Shown here: positions 1 through 11,728 of the stretch, piece by piece
How the letters are laid out: each line of letters starts with the position of its first letter
Numbering within the stretch: the first letter of the stretch is position 1
NCBI GenBank assembly: GCA_947359465.1
Contig: OX375882.1
Span: 52,822,509 to 52,886,508 of the forward strand
Direction: 5' to 3'
Length of the DNA stretch: 64,000 bases
Origin: Metellina segmentata
Lineage: Eukaryota > Arthropoda > Arachnida > Araneae > Tetragnathidae
Translations under genes and position numbers: made by a program
The notes under the pieces: generated by a model
Databases searched by the model: none
What the model saw: only the letters and a program-made list of their open reading frames with translations
What the model was told of the DNA's origin: nothing

Positions 1-1307
1 TATCGCCAAGAGCTCTAATCCTCTTTAGCAGAGGTTCTCACCTCTAAATTTAATAACCAGTTTACGATGTAAACTGATTTTTCCTGTAGGAACCTTAGAT
101 ATAGAATGCATGAAAAACTAAATTTAAAATTAGGAAAACTGCAAACATTTAAATTACTTTACAAACTTTAAGGAGGGAAAACATAAGAAAGATCAAGCTA
201 GAGAGGAAAACCACTGCTCTTCTTCAGATTCCAAATGCCTAAAAGAAAAGAGAAAGCAAACATAAAAACATGTGTGCCGAACTTAGCCACCACTACAAAA
301 ATTAACTTAAGTTTACTAGTATATATAACTAGCAGTGTAACTCGTCTTTACTTTTAATACTTTTGGTAGATACACGCTGCTAAACATATAATGTTTAAGA
401 ACAGTTCACTATCGGCAATCTTCAAGCAATTCAATGACTGATTGTCAGGACTTAAATGAAACCATGTATCTTCTTGGCCTCAATGGTGGACACATCTAAT
501 CTCACTTCTAATTTAAGAGCCTGAGTTGTCTCTAAGATTCAAGTGAGACGAGAATTAACCATCTTTTCAAAAAGTTAGCACATGCAGCTGGTGAGTGGGA
601 TTGGCTTATTGTTATATACATATGTTGGATCTTTACAGGTTTTTGAAAAGGTATAAGAAAGGAGTGTATACAAGCCAAAGGGAAGACATGTTCCTCCAAT
701 ATGTGATGATACAGATGTAATATGTTATAAAGTGAGTGACAGGAAAGATGTATCATTAGATATACAATGCCATCAGGACAGGCACAGTTTTTCTGGTCCT
801 TTTTAAAGCATCGCATCAATCCTTTTTCTCTGAATTGAGTTATACGAGAGCTCAGATCAAGAATGGAAATTAATGCAATGGGATTATGCATGTTTTGTGC
901 GCTGAAATGTCTCTGGATAGGTGTTAAAACAGGGAGCTGCAGAAAAAGCATGTGCAATGGCATTTACTATCGACAGACTCTGAGATATGTTGCCTATTTG
1001 CTTCAATGAAGGAGATCGAATATAATCTCATTGCCTTCCGAAATCTGTCCCATAACTGTGTAGGAGCAGCAGATGTTATGCTAAAAGCATATTTTTGCCA
1101 AGATTCCCTTAGGCCTTTGTGTCGCACTCTTTGAGCATTGCCTTTCACTCGTTACTGCATAAATACGAGCACTTTAGGCACTGAATATCACTTCTTGCTT
1201 TAGCGATCTAATGTACATCATGCTTATCTTGTCTCATATAGAAATCTTTGTCATAATATGAACACTTACGTTTTTATTCTTTTAAACCTGATCTGGATGA
1301 CTCAGTT
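1..1307. other. no recognisable gene; AT-rich non-coding
   Basis: Two minus-strand frames here (532-963 and 924-1148) stay open for 143 and 74 codons, but I recognise no domain, and neither has splice signals or an upstream context that would support a gene. They overlap in different frames, as chance frames do. No repeat boundaries were seen. The block may hold a very old transposon or intron sequence. Confidence 0.5.
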
Positions 1308-1321
1308 TCAAATATATCTTG

Positions 1322-1649
1322 GTAATGGTAATTTTAGTTAACGTCGTATTAAAGCAACACAATGGGCTATTGACGACGGTCCGGGATCAGTCCCTTAAGG
1401 GAAAGATCCATGGACAACACTTCGTGATTTTGAACCACGGTCAGATGACGAAGCAACACCTGAGCTGGCACCCCACTCTCCAAACTTCTACACCAACCCA
1501 ATGTGAAGACTTTGGGCCACGACAGATTTAAGGTGCACCAGCCGTCTCTACACCATACGCTTACAAACATCCATGCCAAGACCCGGATTTGAACAAGAAA
1601 CGTTCCGATCTAGAGGCTAACACCTTAATCACTATACCGGTTGATCGGC
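1322..1649 (-). mobile_element. tRNA-derived SINE, full-length copy
   Basis: This 328-bp non-coding retroelement is flanked by a perfect 14-bp target duplication (TCAAATATATCTTG at 1308-1321 and 1650-1663). Read on the minus strand it begins with a tRNA-like head carrying box A-like (TAGTGGTTAAGG-type) and box B-like (TTCGAATCC-type) internal promoter sequences, and it ends in TTACCATTACC-type short repeats. It shares the whole body with copies at 41715-42050, 43222-43558 and 56921-57257. Such elements are transcribed by RNA polymerase III and copied by a partner LINE, which explains the target duplication. Open frames inside it are not genes. Confidence 0.88.
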
Positions 1650-1663
1650 TCAAATATATCTTG

Positions 1664-2695
1664 AGATATTTAAGATTCATACCCACGATGACATGCAAAA
1701 CAGGGAAACATATCGAAAACAATATACAAATGATAAAGTAGTTGAAACTAATTCAAGAGTTTTACTGGATAATACTAGATATTAGAATCAATTAAATTTT
1801 AGAAACATTAATTTAAAACATAAATGAAAACAAATAAGAACTGAAAGCAACACAACATTTACTCAAATGCAAGAAAGAACCCAACATACAAATGATAAAG
1901 CACTTGTAACTAATTTAAAAGTTTTACAGAATATTCTAGATTTTAGAATTAATTAACTTTTTAAGCAATAATTTTTAACCTTTATGAAAAAGTAAACAAG
2001 AAATGAAAGAAACATTTAAACTTAATAATGACCCCATGTAACTTTGTTAAGACTAATACTATCACTTAAAAGAATTAATCTAGAAATTAAAGAAACGTAA
2101 TAGAACTGATAATACTTAAGTGATTTTCCTAACCGACACCAAATTGTTCTTGTAGAAAATAAAGGGCATAGCATGTGTACTTCACTGATAATCCAGCCTG
2201 TCTATTCGGGAAATTGCTTCCAGAAAATTTTAAATCCAATTTCTTAATCGATGGAACTTTTCAGCATTTCATGCAGCACATATATTTTCAAGATAGCATG
2301 TAAAAATTGGGAATTTGTAGCCATTTACTCTGGTCAGGTACTTTGAAGAAAGTAACAGCCATCTCAAGAATGAAATAATAACGTTATTTTACTTGAAGAA
2401 ACAGAAAAACATTTTGAGCATAAAAGTATCTTATTTGTATAGATATTTTTAATACCAGAAATAAAGCTTGAAAATTAAAATTAAAAAAAAAATTGACAAA
2501 TTTAAATACAATTTTCAACAATAAAAGGCAAACTCAATGTCTTTTGCAAAGAAATCCAATCTCTCAATCGATGGAATTTTTCGACGCTTCATTCATCACG
2601 TGCATTTTCAAGATTTATAAAATTGGGAAAAGCAAAATCGAGACAAGAAAAATAAAACTAACGAGAACCATAGATATCCATACTTTTACAATATG
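1664..2695. other. AT-rich non-coding stretch
   Basis: Nothing codes here. Two loosely repeated blocks near 1730-1800 and 1895-1960 share words such as AATGATAAAG and TAGAATTAATTAA, and there is a similar pair near 2230 and 2565 (ATCGATGGAA next to an AATC-rich tract). This suggests an old, diverged local duplication. Confidence 0.4.
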
Positions 2696-2699
2696 ACAC

Positions 2700-3119
2700 T
2701 TCTGCTACTTAAGAATACGATGAATTCTCAGGTGTTCGAATAAGCAGCGACATACTTTTGGTATTTGAACAGCCAGCATGAGTACTCTTGTATGCGAATA
2801 CCTTTGATGAGTACTTACTACTTTGTATGAGTACAGGAACTACTACTAGAGTACTTCCGGTACTCAAATGAATACTTTTGTAACCGATACTCCTAGGATG
2901 AATACAACTACTTTAGTACTTCCTGTATTCATGAATACTTCCTGTACTCATATGAGTACTTTTGTAACCGATACTTTGGATGAATACAACAACAACTACT
3001 TGAGTACTTCCGGTACTCATATGAATACTTCCGGTACTCACATAAAAGTATCGAGTACAGCGGTTACTTTTAAGTATCGAATACATGAGTACTTTTGTAC
3101 TCGAATACTCCCATCACTA
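2700..3119. repeat. GAGTACTC-rich repeat, hAT-like non-autonomous element
   Basis: About 400 bp are crowded with variants of GAGTACTTTTG, GAGTACTTCCGGTACTC and GAATACTTC, many of which are palindromic around GTAC. The right edge reads, on the minus strand, TAGTGATGGGAGTATTCG; this resembles the TAGNGATG-type terminal repeats of hAT elements. I could not find a matching left end or an 8-bp target duplication, so the left boundary is a guess. The plus-strand frame across 2868-3125 is a by-product of the repeats. Confidence 0.5.
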
Positions 3120-3420
3120 CTTTAGACCAAAGCCTGTACAGCAGTTGTACCATGATCGTGCCAAGAAAGAATTTAGACAAAGTCTAGTACATCAGTTGTA
3201 ATTTGAAAGTATTAATAATCGCGCTTGTTATATCTATAGCAGTAGTCAAAAGGTTAAATAAAGTCATACTTCCGTGGACACAATACGTATGAAACCGATT
3301 TCAAAAGAAGAATCATGCTTGATTTACCATAAACTACAATTATTTTATTGTATTTTTATAATGAACATTAGAGAATATTTTTCAGTATATTTTTTCTACA
3401 TGGCTTGTGTACATGGGAGG

Positions 3421-3612
3421 CCGGTACTATCAACGTGAGGACATTTAAATTCGTTAAATCTGTCATGGCTTCAAATGTCCTCACGTTGGCATGGTATAGA
3501 AGTTTGTTAAACTCGTCATTAATTCCCTGATTCAAAATTTCAAGTTGCTGTTCTCGGATCTTTCCATTCGGAATTGATCCCGCACTGTCGCCAATGGCCT
3601 AGCACTGCCCCA
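3421..3612 (+). mobile_element. diverged SINE fragment
   Basis: The block matches the middle and 3' part of the window's SINE: a TTAAATCTGTCATGGC segment, then TCCTCACGTTGG, then CTCGGATCTTTCC and GATCCCGCACTGTCGCCAA. The head and the tail repeats are missing. A 16-bp perfect inverted repeat (CAACGTGAGGACATTT at 3431-3446 and its complement at 3473-3488) brackets part of it, which intact copies lack. Confidence 0.6.
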
Positions 3613-4018
3613 GTGAGAAGTTAATCCAACAACTTACCTGTCATTATTCCAATCATACATTTTGATCCTATAGCAGATAAGCAATTCCAACTACAATAAA
3701 CTACATCTGAATTTACAAAAAACACGTTTAAATTTTAAGTGCGGTGAAGTGATTAGATAGGTTTTAATGAACTGTTAATTTGTGTTGAATTAGATTTTTC
3801 TCCTGATCCTTCTGTTCCTAATATTTTGGCTTTGTTCAGACACTTTCCTGCCAGTATATTTTGAGAACATGACAGTTTTAAGCAAATAACCTACTGCGTC
3901 ACAATGTTTCTGCTGGAGGGATAGGGCAATATAAAAGAAGAAAGTTGAGTTCCCGAAACAGTAGTATAGGTGAATTGTTTATGAATATATGGGGGGAGGG
4001 GGATATGATTTGACGAAC

Positions 4019-5905
4019 TTTGAACGTGGGATGATAGTAGGAGCTCGGAGGCATGGAGCGAGAAGTAGCGACACCGCAGCATTTGTGAAATGTTCACGAG
4101 CAGCTGTAGTGAAAGTGTATCAAGACTGAAATGTCAGGCAAAAAAAACTGTGTTTGAACGTGTAATGGTAATGGTAATTTTAGTTAACGTCGTACTAGAA
4201 CAAAACAACGGGCTATGTTTGAACGTGTAAATTGTGGTCGCTACCGAGTGGTGAATTATCGGGCGGAAAGAAGAGTTTCCCGAATTGTAAAAGAGATAGC
4301 AAATTGCAGCAGATATTACTCAAGGATCGTCTCAAAGTATCTCTGAACGCGCTGTTCGAAGTACTGTGGCAACTTAGCCACAAATCTTGTGATAATCCCT
4401 ATGAAAGGGAATTTTAAACGCGCATCTTCCCTACCCGATGGGGAATTCGAAAGATTCATTTGGAATGTGGTCGAAGAAAGACCACGTTGCAATGGACCTA
4501 TCCATTCTTTTTGTTTCATTGTCATTGTGTTAGTGTCCTGTCCTTGTTAATAAATTGATGTTAAAGTACAACTGGAATCGGACTTAAATTTGATTTGAAC
4601 ATGCAATCTTATAATGTGCGAACTTTGGACTCGATGTAATATTTATTACATCACAGTGCTTTGCATGATATGGGGTGTGGAAGCCGAAGACCCATGCGAA
4701 CACTGTTACTCTATGCAACAAACAAGATAAGACGTCTCAAATTCTCTCAGGCACACAAGGATTGGCAGTGGACAATTGGGAAAATGTAATGTGGTCCGAT
4801 GAATCCCGTTTTAAGTTGCACCATGCAGATGGTTGAGTTGGAGTTTAACCCTTCTTTGCATGATTTTTTCTTTATTGGTGAAATAAATCAAGGTGATATA
4901 ATTCATGTTCAAAATTAAAGAAAAAATGGTTAAAGAAATCTTAGTATATAGTTATAGTATAAATTTAGCAAAAAACAATATGATGGTATCATGTGGTATT
5001 TTTTAAATTAAACGCAAACTTTTTCAGAAATTGCTTTAAAAATAACAGAAACACATGTTACAAACCTTTCTTCCACTCATTTTCACATTTTTAGCAATAG
5101 AAACTCAAATATAATAAAACAAAATTAACAACGAAATCATACGTTTATTGCAACTACAACAAACAGCGGTATGACAACTTCAAGTTCGTTTTACTGATAG
5201 TGACACTTGCTTATTTTTGACAGCTATGTTTTTTTTATGCAATGGACATTAAAAAAGTATCCAGACACGATCAACTTAAAGTGAACTTGTTCTTTTATAT
5301 AATTTTTGGGAATTCAATGTTATGATGGAAATTTCCACCATTATGCAAAGAAGGGTGAAAGGAAAAAGCACGAAATCATAGATTCTAAGTGCATTCCTAC
5401 AACAATTCAAGCTGGTGGAGGCAATGTGATGGTTAGGAGAATTTTTTCGTGGTATGCTTTCGCCTCTTTATTTCGTGTGCATGGAAGTCTGAATCAGACA
5501 TCATACCTAAACATCATTGCTGACCAAGTGCATCCTGTAATAATAATGATTTATTGTAATGGCGATGGGTACTTTTAACAGGATAATGCGCCCTGCCTTT
5601 GGGCCGGTATTGTGCAGGATTAGTTTAAGGAACATGAAAGAGAGGTCACTTTGTTCAGGTGACCCTCACAATCATCAGAACTCAATCATATTGAGTATTT
5701 GTGAGAAGAAGTTGAAAGAGCCATAAGACATCGAGATCCACAACCATCCAATTTCACACTGTTGGAAAATGCCATTCTACCAAGCATGGTCTCAGATTTC
5801 ACAAAAGACCTACCAACATCTCGTAGAGTCCATGCCAAGAAGAATCAACCCTGTATTAAAGGTAAAAGGTGGCCCAAAGACATATTGACGAGTTGGTAAT
5901 AATAA
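4019..5905 (+). pseudogene. Tc1-like transposase, decayed and interrupted
   Basis: A DDE transposase of the Tc1 branch of Tc1/mariner, which would cut and paste its own element at TA sites in the nucleus. The helix-turn-helix region is readable from 4019 (FERGMIVGARRHGARS, then AAFVKCSRAAVVKVYQD). A second block follows from about 4222 (RAERRVSRIVKEIA), then one near 4660-4835 with LHDMGCGSRRP and the first catalytic aspartate in WSDESRF. After an AT-rich insertion (about 4840-5300) the frame resumes with GGGNVMV and the second aspartate in QDNAPC, and ends in an IEYLWEEVERAIRH-like box and SMPRRI. At least three frames are needed. A truncated SINE sits at 4166-4215, and about 4400-4650 is also foreign. 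The gene is dead. Confidence 0.82.
4166..4215 (-). mobile_element. 5'-truncated SINE insertion inside the Tc1 copy
   Basis: Fifty bases of SINE 3' end (three TGGTAA-type repeats, then TTTTAGTTAACGTCGTACTA) are bracketed by a perfect 15-bp duplication, TGTTTGAACGTGTAA, at 4151-4165 and 4216-4230. Removing the insert and one duplicate restores continuous transposase sequence. This is a textbook target-primed reverse transcription event that stopped early, and it postdates the Tc1 insertion. Confidence 0.9.
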
Positions 5906-6837
5906 GGTGGCCGCTCAATGTAGTTTGTTATATCTCGTGATATTTACATTTTCGAATTGCATACGTAATTAGTCATTTTATGTCGACGATTAAAACAAAA
6001 GCATATTTATGAAATTTAAAGTCATTGATGTCCATTATTCTTTCAACTAAATCAAAGACTAACTTAAAAGAAATGCGTTTAAGAATGGACAGCAATAGTT
6101 GATAGAAACGGACCCTTCAGCGCTGATGTTCAACGTGGGTAGACTAGTATCAATGTATTTCACTCTAATTCCAAAGTCACAAAAAAGGTATCCAGTCCTC
6201 AGAGTTACGGCACACACAAAAAATTTAACCCCTCCAAGATTTTTTTTTTCATAAACGACACATGAATTGAGTTTCCAGTCCCGAATCTTTAATGGTTATG
6301 AGCAAAAAAACCCAGGCCAGATTAATTTCATGATAGCTACACAGGCACTCATCACTCATTGACCGAGTTCCGTCCAACGACGAGGTCATATTTTAAGATA
6401 AGATAAGAGATTAATCGTTTTTATTTATTTTAAAAAGTGGTGTTTCTCCACAAACAAACTGGCATTGGTGGTGGCGATAGCGAGTAAATTTTTAGGCGAC
6501 TGTTGTAGTGTCGTCGACTCAAACGGTAACGTGAAAACAATACTACAACACCCCACCCTTTTCCTATCTATCTGGTGAGTGTGGGATGTTTGTTTTATTT
6601 ACTGGAGAGGGCAACACTCCATAGATATATTTCATCTATTTATTTGGACACTTCTTGGTTAGATATGAATACATTATGCAATTATCCAAAACGGCAGCAG
6701 AGAGCTCCTCACCTTCATTTTTCCTGTCTTCTCCGCGGGTCGAATCCTTTCTTCCTTATCACTCTCCCCTTTTCTCCTCCTGACCCGGATGACCTTTCAC
6801 AGACACCCCCACCAAAGTCCCTAGAGGATGTCTCGCT
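5906..6837. other. non-coding stretch between two Tc1 copies
   Basis: No gene is recognised. Near 6500-6555 there is an imperfect inverted repeat (TGTTGTAGTGTCG with CTACAACACC). The plus-strand frame 6575-6946 is open for 123 codons only because it runs into the Tc1 tail duplicated at its end; its first two thirds match nothing I know. Confidence 0.45.
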
Positions 6838-6963
6838 CCAAGCATGGTCTCAGATTTCACAAAAGACCTATCAACATCTCTTAGAGTCCATGCCAAGAAG
6901 AATCAAACCTGTATTAAAGGTAAAAGGTGGCCCAAAGACATATTGACGAGTTGGTAATAATAA
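6838..6963 (+). repeat. second copy of the Tc1 transposase C-terminus
   Basis: These 126 bp repeat 5780-5905 with only a few substitutions, starting at CCAAGCATGGTCTCAG and stopping at TTGGTAATAATAA. It encodes the C-terminal SMPRRIKPVLKVKGGPKTY stretch. Flanks differ on both sides. It is either a fragment of a second, otherwise lost Tc1 copy or a local duplication of the first. Confidence 0.85.
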
Positions 6964-7890
6964 CACCCTAACACCCATTCCTCCCTGTGTTAGCAGGAAA
7001 ACCTCAGAACCTCACAAATACGATTCGTACACAAGCAGAAGACATCCAACAGCTTTAAGTTCTTATTATTCCAAGAACGTAAGAATACTAACAGTATTTA
7101 TATCATCCCATTAATATCATTAACTAATTCAAATTAGTATTTGTCTTCAAAATCCAGCGTGGTCATATGCCTCCGGCTCTCTCTCTCTCTCTGTCGTTTG
7201 TCGCGAGTTCTCTAACCGTCGGTCGTCCGCAATTCAAAAAGAACCCAACGGTCCAATCAGAGATCTTTTGTACGAACACCGCCTGTTCTTCGTTGTAAAG
7301 TGCGTGCAACAACTGGCGCAAAATAATAACCAGTCAGAATATATTCGGCATTCCGACAAGTGTGAGAAAGTGTGAAAATCTTCACACTATGCATTACTTT
7401 CGCGCCTTTGAGTAAATATTACAGGAAATAAAAACTGCAGGGTTAGCAAGACACGACGATCACCAACAGAACAAGTAAGGAGAATATTGAACCATCCTAT
7501 CTGTCGCATTCAGCGCTGCCTACATTTTCCAGTGTCGACAGCCGGACTAACTAATCTACCGGACCGAGTTATGCATAGAATCTTCTATTCTATTACATAA
7601 AATTGCATCCGGGATCGATGTTAGGATCGTTTTTTCCACTGTGTGAGATAATGGCCCAAGAAAGGGGATTCCTGAAATTCATATTAAGAAAGGAAAGAAC
7701 TGGTCTTTACCCTCCAAGGGGCTTAGACAAGGATCCAGATCCACCAAATTATTTCTTTGCCTTTCAGATGAGAGACACCTTACTTACTGCGTTCATTTTG
7801 ATGGGTATGCCTGTTCCAATATGCAATTCGCTATTATACAAGTCGTCTAGATACGCCATATTGAAGTAAGCGGAACACTAATCTGTAGTC
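6964..7890. other. non-coding stretch with a CT microsatellite
   Basis: A short (CT)n run lies at 7176-7192, within a patch (7150-7340) that is more GC-rich than its surroundings. The plus-strand frame 7603-7869 (88 codons) has no domain I recognise; it lies just upstream of a Tc1 scrap and could be diverged transposon sequence. No promoter can be argued with confidence. Confidence 0.4.
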
Positions 7891-7894
7891 TTGT

Positions 7895-8100
7895 CTAAAT
7901 CACCAGATCCCGACGCTTTCGAATATATCTGGGATGCCATGCAACGCGCTGTGGAACGGAGATAACCTACAACTCGGGAAAACAATATTATTGCAGAAAG
8001 TATGGTGTTCAATGCCTACAGAATACTTCGTTAAGCACGCGTAGTCCATGCCCTGCTGTATTTCTACGCCTCAGTGGGATGTCTACCAAGTATTATACTG
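7895..8100 (+). pseudogene. Tc1-like transposase C-terminal fragment
   Basis: In the plus strand the sequence reads SPDPDAFEYIWDAMQRAVER, matching the Tc1 block SPDLNPIEHxWDxLxRAV that carries the third catalytic acidic residue. After a stop and a frame change it continues with SMPCCIST and a VYQVLYW tail, resembling the SMPRRI...GG.TKY ending of Tc1 transposases. Only about 65 codons survive. It differs from the 4-5.9 kb copy, so it is an independent element. The call rests on motif resemblance. Confidence 0.5.
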
Positions 8101-8109
8101 GTGTACTAC

Positions 8110-8620
8110 CTTTTCTGACATTTCTGTGTGTACATTTTCTAAGTTTGCTTTAAGGTAGAAGTAAAATAATAACTATTCGTTTACGTTTAACAAAAAAATC
8201 AGAGAAAGTATATATCTAATAGGTCATGCCATGCCAAATCGATGATACAACCCACAACAAATTTCTTCCTCCTATTTTCTTTTAACTTACCTAACTAACC
8301 TCCTATTTTATTTCTCACACGCAGTACCCACACGGCGTTGCCCGTAACAGCATTCTTGTCTTGTCCTTACTGATATTGTAAACATTAAAAAGAAAATGCA
8401 GGAATTTTAAGAATCAGTCCCACCTTTCCCCGACATGACACGGACATATCGCCTCATTCTTTGCACCTCACTGATCCACAAAATTACAGAAATGATACAA
8501 ATTCCAAAGTAAGTTATGGTTTTAAAAAGTTAACGCTTATCCTCACTGATTCCAGCAAACGACGTAAAATAATTACAGTGTCCGTGAAATCAAAACTAAA
8601 TTGAACAGTAATAAACAAAA
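8110..8620. other. no gene seen
   Basis: AT-rich sequence with no readable domain, repeat or splice-flanked block. It ends abruptly at the CTAG terminus of the Helitron that follows. Confidence 0.4.
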
Positions 8621-9266
8621 CTAGGGGGCCCGCCCCCTGCTCGCTAACGCTCGCCAACCCCCGGAGAATTGCTTCGCAATTCTCATTGGTTCGCTGCGCG
8701 AACCTATGCTCGCTTCGCTCGCATCAATGAAGACACGTGTCCTAGCAGAAGGGATTGATTACAAAATAAGATATTCCAAAAAAATATTTTTCAAATCTAA
8801 ATTTGTTGCATTACATAAAAGATATATACAGTACCTCTAGAATCAGAATTTAAATGAAAACTTTGAGCAAATTTTTACTCGCAATGTGGACGCTGCTTTG
8901 GAAATTGAATACCCAGCATGTTGTTTGTGTGTACATTTCCCCAGTACTCGAGCCACAATTACACTTTTTGACTGAGTTTGTTGTCGAAAGTTGTAGTACA
9001 TGCGTCTTGTTGTACTATAATTGTTAGCCTTGAAAAGGACCGTTTTTTAAATAGCCCTGAAAAGATCCTCCGCTTTCTTAGATTTCTATTACAAACCGCA
9101 ACGTCTAAAATTCATTTTTTTCAATAAAATTTCATCCGATAACACTATAAATTCAAATGAGTCGCGAGGCTCCTAGTAAACAAACAATCGCACAATGTTG
9201 CCAAAACGCGGTAACAAATAACGTCTTTTTTGCGTGCCACGTAAGAGAAATATATATATAGATAGA
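8621..9266 (-). mobile_element. small non-autonomous Helitron
   Basis: On the minus strand the 646-bp block begins TCTATCTATATATA after an A and ends in a GC-rich hairpin followed by CTAG and a T. That is the Helitron pattern: TC at the 5' end, hairpin plus CTRR at the 3' end, insertion between A and T, no target duplication. The 3' end (GAGCGTTAGCGAGCAGGGG, then a hairpin, then CTAG) is close to the ends of the two Helitrons at 40.7 and 54.6 kb, but the 5' end differs, so it is a related subfamily. It encodes no Rep-helicase. The 5' boundary is less certain than the 3' one. Confidence 0.68.
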
Positions 9267-10529
9267 TTCATAAATGATAAAAACTCAAAAGTTTGATTAA
9301 ATCTTTGCTATAAATTGAAAAAGTCTCAACGCTAAGCCTCTTCGATTCCGTCAAAGTAAATGAATGACGATGTGAGCGAAATCAAAACCAAATGTAATAA
9401 ACTTTAACGGAAAACTTTTTTTTTACGAAAAGTAATTAGTTTTAACAAAATAATAAGATTTAACTGAAAGTTTAGTTTTAACGGAATGGGTTGAACCTGG
9501 AACCACTACACAGAAATTCAACCTGCTGGTTCACTTTTCGCACAATAATTCCGATTTCATCAACACTGATTCCTTTAGGAAATCCAACAGACGTTGCTCA
9601 TCAAGACATAAATGATTAGGCAATCCCTCACTTCCAAAATGTTTGCTTACCAGCACAAAAAGTAAGCTGCGAATAACTGTGAGTATGTAACAATGCCCTC
9701 AAACCTATCAACAACACTAAATACAGAAGGCATGTTGAAATGGAGAAAGAGAAAAGCAAGAAACATTATTGTATCAGTGATGTCATTGGACAAACATCAT
9801 GCATAGTGGCAGAGAGTGGCATTAGGAAAAGAAGAACTACGCGGGGAAAAAAGAAGGACCAGTGGGAAAAAGAGCTAATAAATGAATTTAAACATGTTCT
9901 AGATTAAATTTTAAAATTAGGGCTTCGAAGTGCATGGTCATCTTTAGAACTAACTGTGTGCCAAAATTCATGGCTGTAAGTGCTATAGATTCGTCTGGAC
10001 ACCTCACACACAAACACTTAAGTAGAGATTTCAGTCAGGTTATATGAGTACTTCTTCCAATAATTTGTGTTGAGAATAATTTAGAGTGGAAAAATAGGAC
10101 GCTTCAGAATCATCGACTCACTAAAACGAATGTATAATGTTGATATAATAGTCCCTGAAAGAGATTTTGCTAAAATCATAATTATTTGGCAGATAATTGA
10201 AAATCATTTCTTAATATCTATTTTATAATTCTGGGTGCGATATTTGTATTTCAAGATCATGCAATTTGATCTCTCTGACTTTGAATATTGTAGAAACCTA
10301 ATTAATTTTTTCCCAATAAATATGAGTGTAAAAAGTACATTACTCGCATAAGTCAACACATTTTTATTGATTTGACAGGGAGCAATGTTTCAAAGAGTTC
10401 CATTCTATACTAGAAAAACGTACAGTACCGTAAATGTTATTATAAAATATCAAAAATATATTAACTCTAGTTTCAGAATCAATCTCTGATTAACATGCTA
10501 TTTTAAGTATTCATCGTTTATCCTTCATG
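9267..10529. other. non-coding stretch
   Basis: No reading frame or domain is recognised. A purine-rich patch near 9735-9890 stays partly open in the plus strand (KEKSKKHY-like) but lacks a start, splice sites or a known motif. It may be old transposon sequence. Confidence 0.4.
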
Positions 10530-10612
10530 CCTGAAATGTCTTCACGTTGGTATTATGCGGAGACTGTTGTTCAAATTTACGTGGCGTTGTCCTAGAATCT
10601 ATTCCCCACCCC
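10530..10612 (+). mobile_element. short diverged SINE fragment
   Basis: TCTTCACGTTGG, then GTTCAAATTTACGTGGCGTTGTCCT and a CTATTCCC end reproduce, with an internal deletion, the central block of the SINE family (CTCACGTTGG ... GGTTCAAAATTAC ... GTTGTCCTC). Head, tail and target duplication are lost. Confidence 0.5.
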
Positions 10613-11470
10613 CAAACTTCTTTGTGTGGCTCCAGCTCGACGTAAATTCAACTACCCACATTCCAAAATGGATCAAGAAGTGAATGTAGAGATGTATGCG
10701 CGGCTCTCATCTTTTTATAAACCCTCGCCACACGATACACTATGAGTGAAGAGCATTTTAGTACTCTAACGGAATGAATAGTTGTATCTGGATGTCACAC
10801 AATATCAAATTTTACCCGACTTCAATCTTGACTACTGGGAGTACCGGAACTTCCAAAACTTTAGTTCGCCATAAACTCAAAAGATGGCAGCACGATATAA
10901 CACTCACTGGTTATGTCTCCTGACATTGGTGTCCAAAAGGTAGAAAAATATGTAGTTTCAATTGTGTAGAATTTATTTTTGAATTCAACGGTTCAATTAA
11001 GTTCAGAACTATCAACAAATAATTTCTGGAGAAAAAACAATGGAGCGTTATTTTTACTGCACAGTATCATAAGTTTATAGCTTCAAAAACAAATTTTAAG
11101 CAAAACCTTTGGTGAAAATAGTACATATAATTACTATTATATTTTTTATAAATTGAAATTGTATACCTAATTTATATCAGTTTGGTAAGAAATATTATGA
11201 TGAGAAGTCAAATAATTATGAGGGTTGTAATAATAATAATTATGAGGGTTGTAGTAATAATAATGTACAAGTGGTTTATACAATATATAAATCATATTGA
11301 AACGTCAGCTACAGTAGCTCTTCCCGCAGTCAAATGAACTTTGCTGGGAACCAACTTTTCGAAAGTGCGATCCACAACTACAGGCAAAAGCGCAGCTCTA
11401 AATCCGAAGTTAAATCCTGAAAGAAAGAAAATACTTCGTACCATTTTGAAAAAGGGTAGAACGACGACGA
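10613..11470. other. non-coding; possible LTR sequence at the right
   Basis: The left part holds no gene. From roughly 11300 the sequence becomes richer in GC and may already belong to the LTR of the gypsy remnant that follows, but I see no clear TG start. Confidence 0.35.
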
Positions 11471-11479
11471 TGGAGGAGT

Positions 11480-11728
11480 GGTTGATTGTGATTACCTGAG
11501 ATGCAACACGCTCGGGATTTCCGCTGCTTGAAGCACAGTGTTACTGTGAAGATATCGTCGGCTGTATTCAGTACATATTGTGAAAATATTATAATTTTCT
11601 TCGGTTGTAAATAAACTACATTTTATTCCTCCCATATCGAACCCTTCATTTCGTTGCTTTCGGAGTCATCTATTAACAGTTCCGGAGACGACGTAACACT
11701 TTTGGTGTCAGAAGTGGAATTGGAGTGA
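11480..11728 (+). promoter_or_regulatory. end of a Ty3/gypsy LTR with polyadenylation signal and primer-site region
   Basis: AATAAA occurs near 11610, and the segment closes at about 11698 with GACGACGTAACA, followed by TTTTGGTGTCAGAAGTGG. That last string has the TGG-start layout of a tRNA-primed minus-strand site next to an LTR. The gag start codon follows 30 bp later. The 5' end of the LTR was not located, and no second LTR was found downstream. Confidence 0.5.

Noticed and set aside
532..1148. Minus-strand frames of 143 and 74 codons as a two-exon gene
   Set aside because: They overlap in different frames, lack donor and acceptor sites at a sensible place, and match no family I know.
5245..5290. 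AAAGTATCCAGACACGATC as a Tc1 terminal repeat
   Set aside because: It resembles Tc1 ends, but no inverted partner was found near the element; a partial TATCCAG at about 6188 is in the same orientation and not informative.
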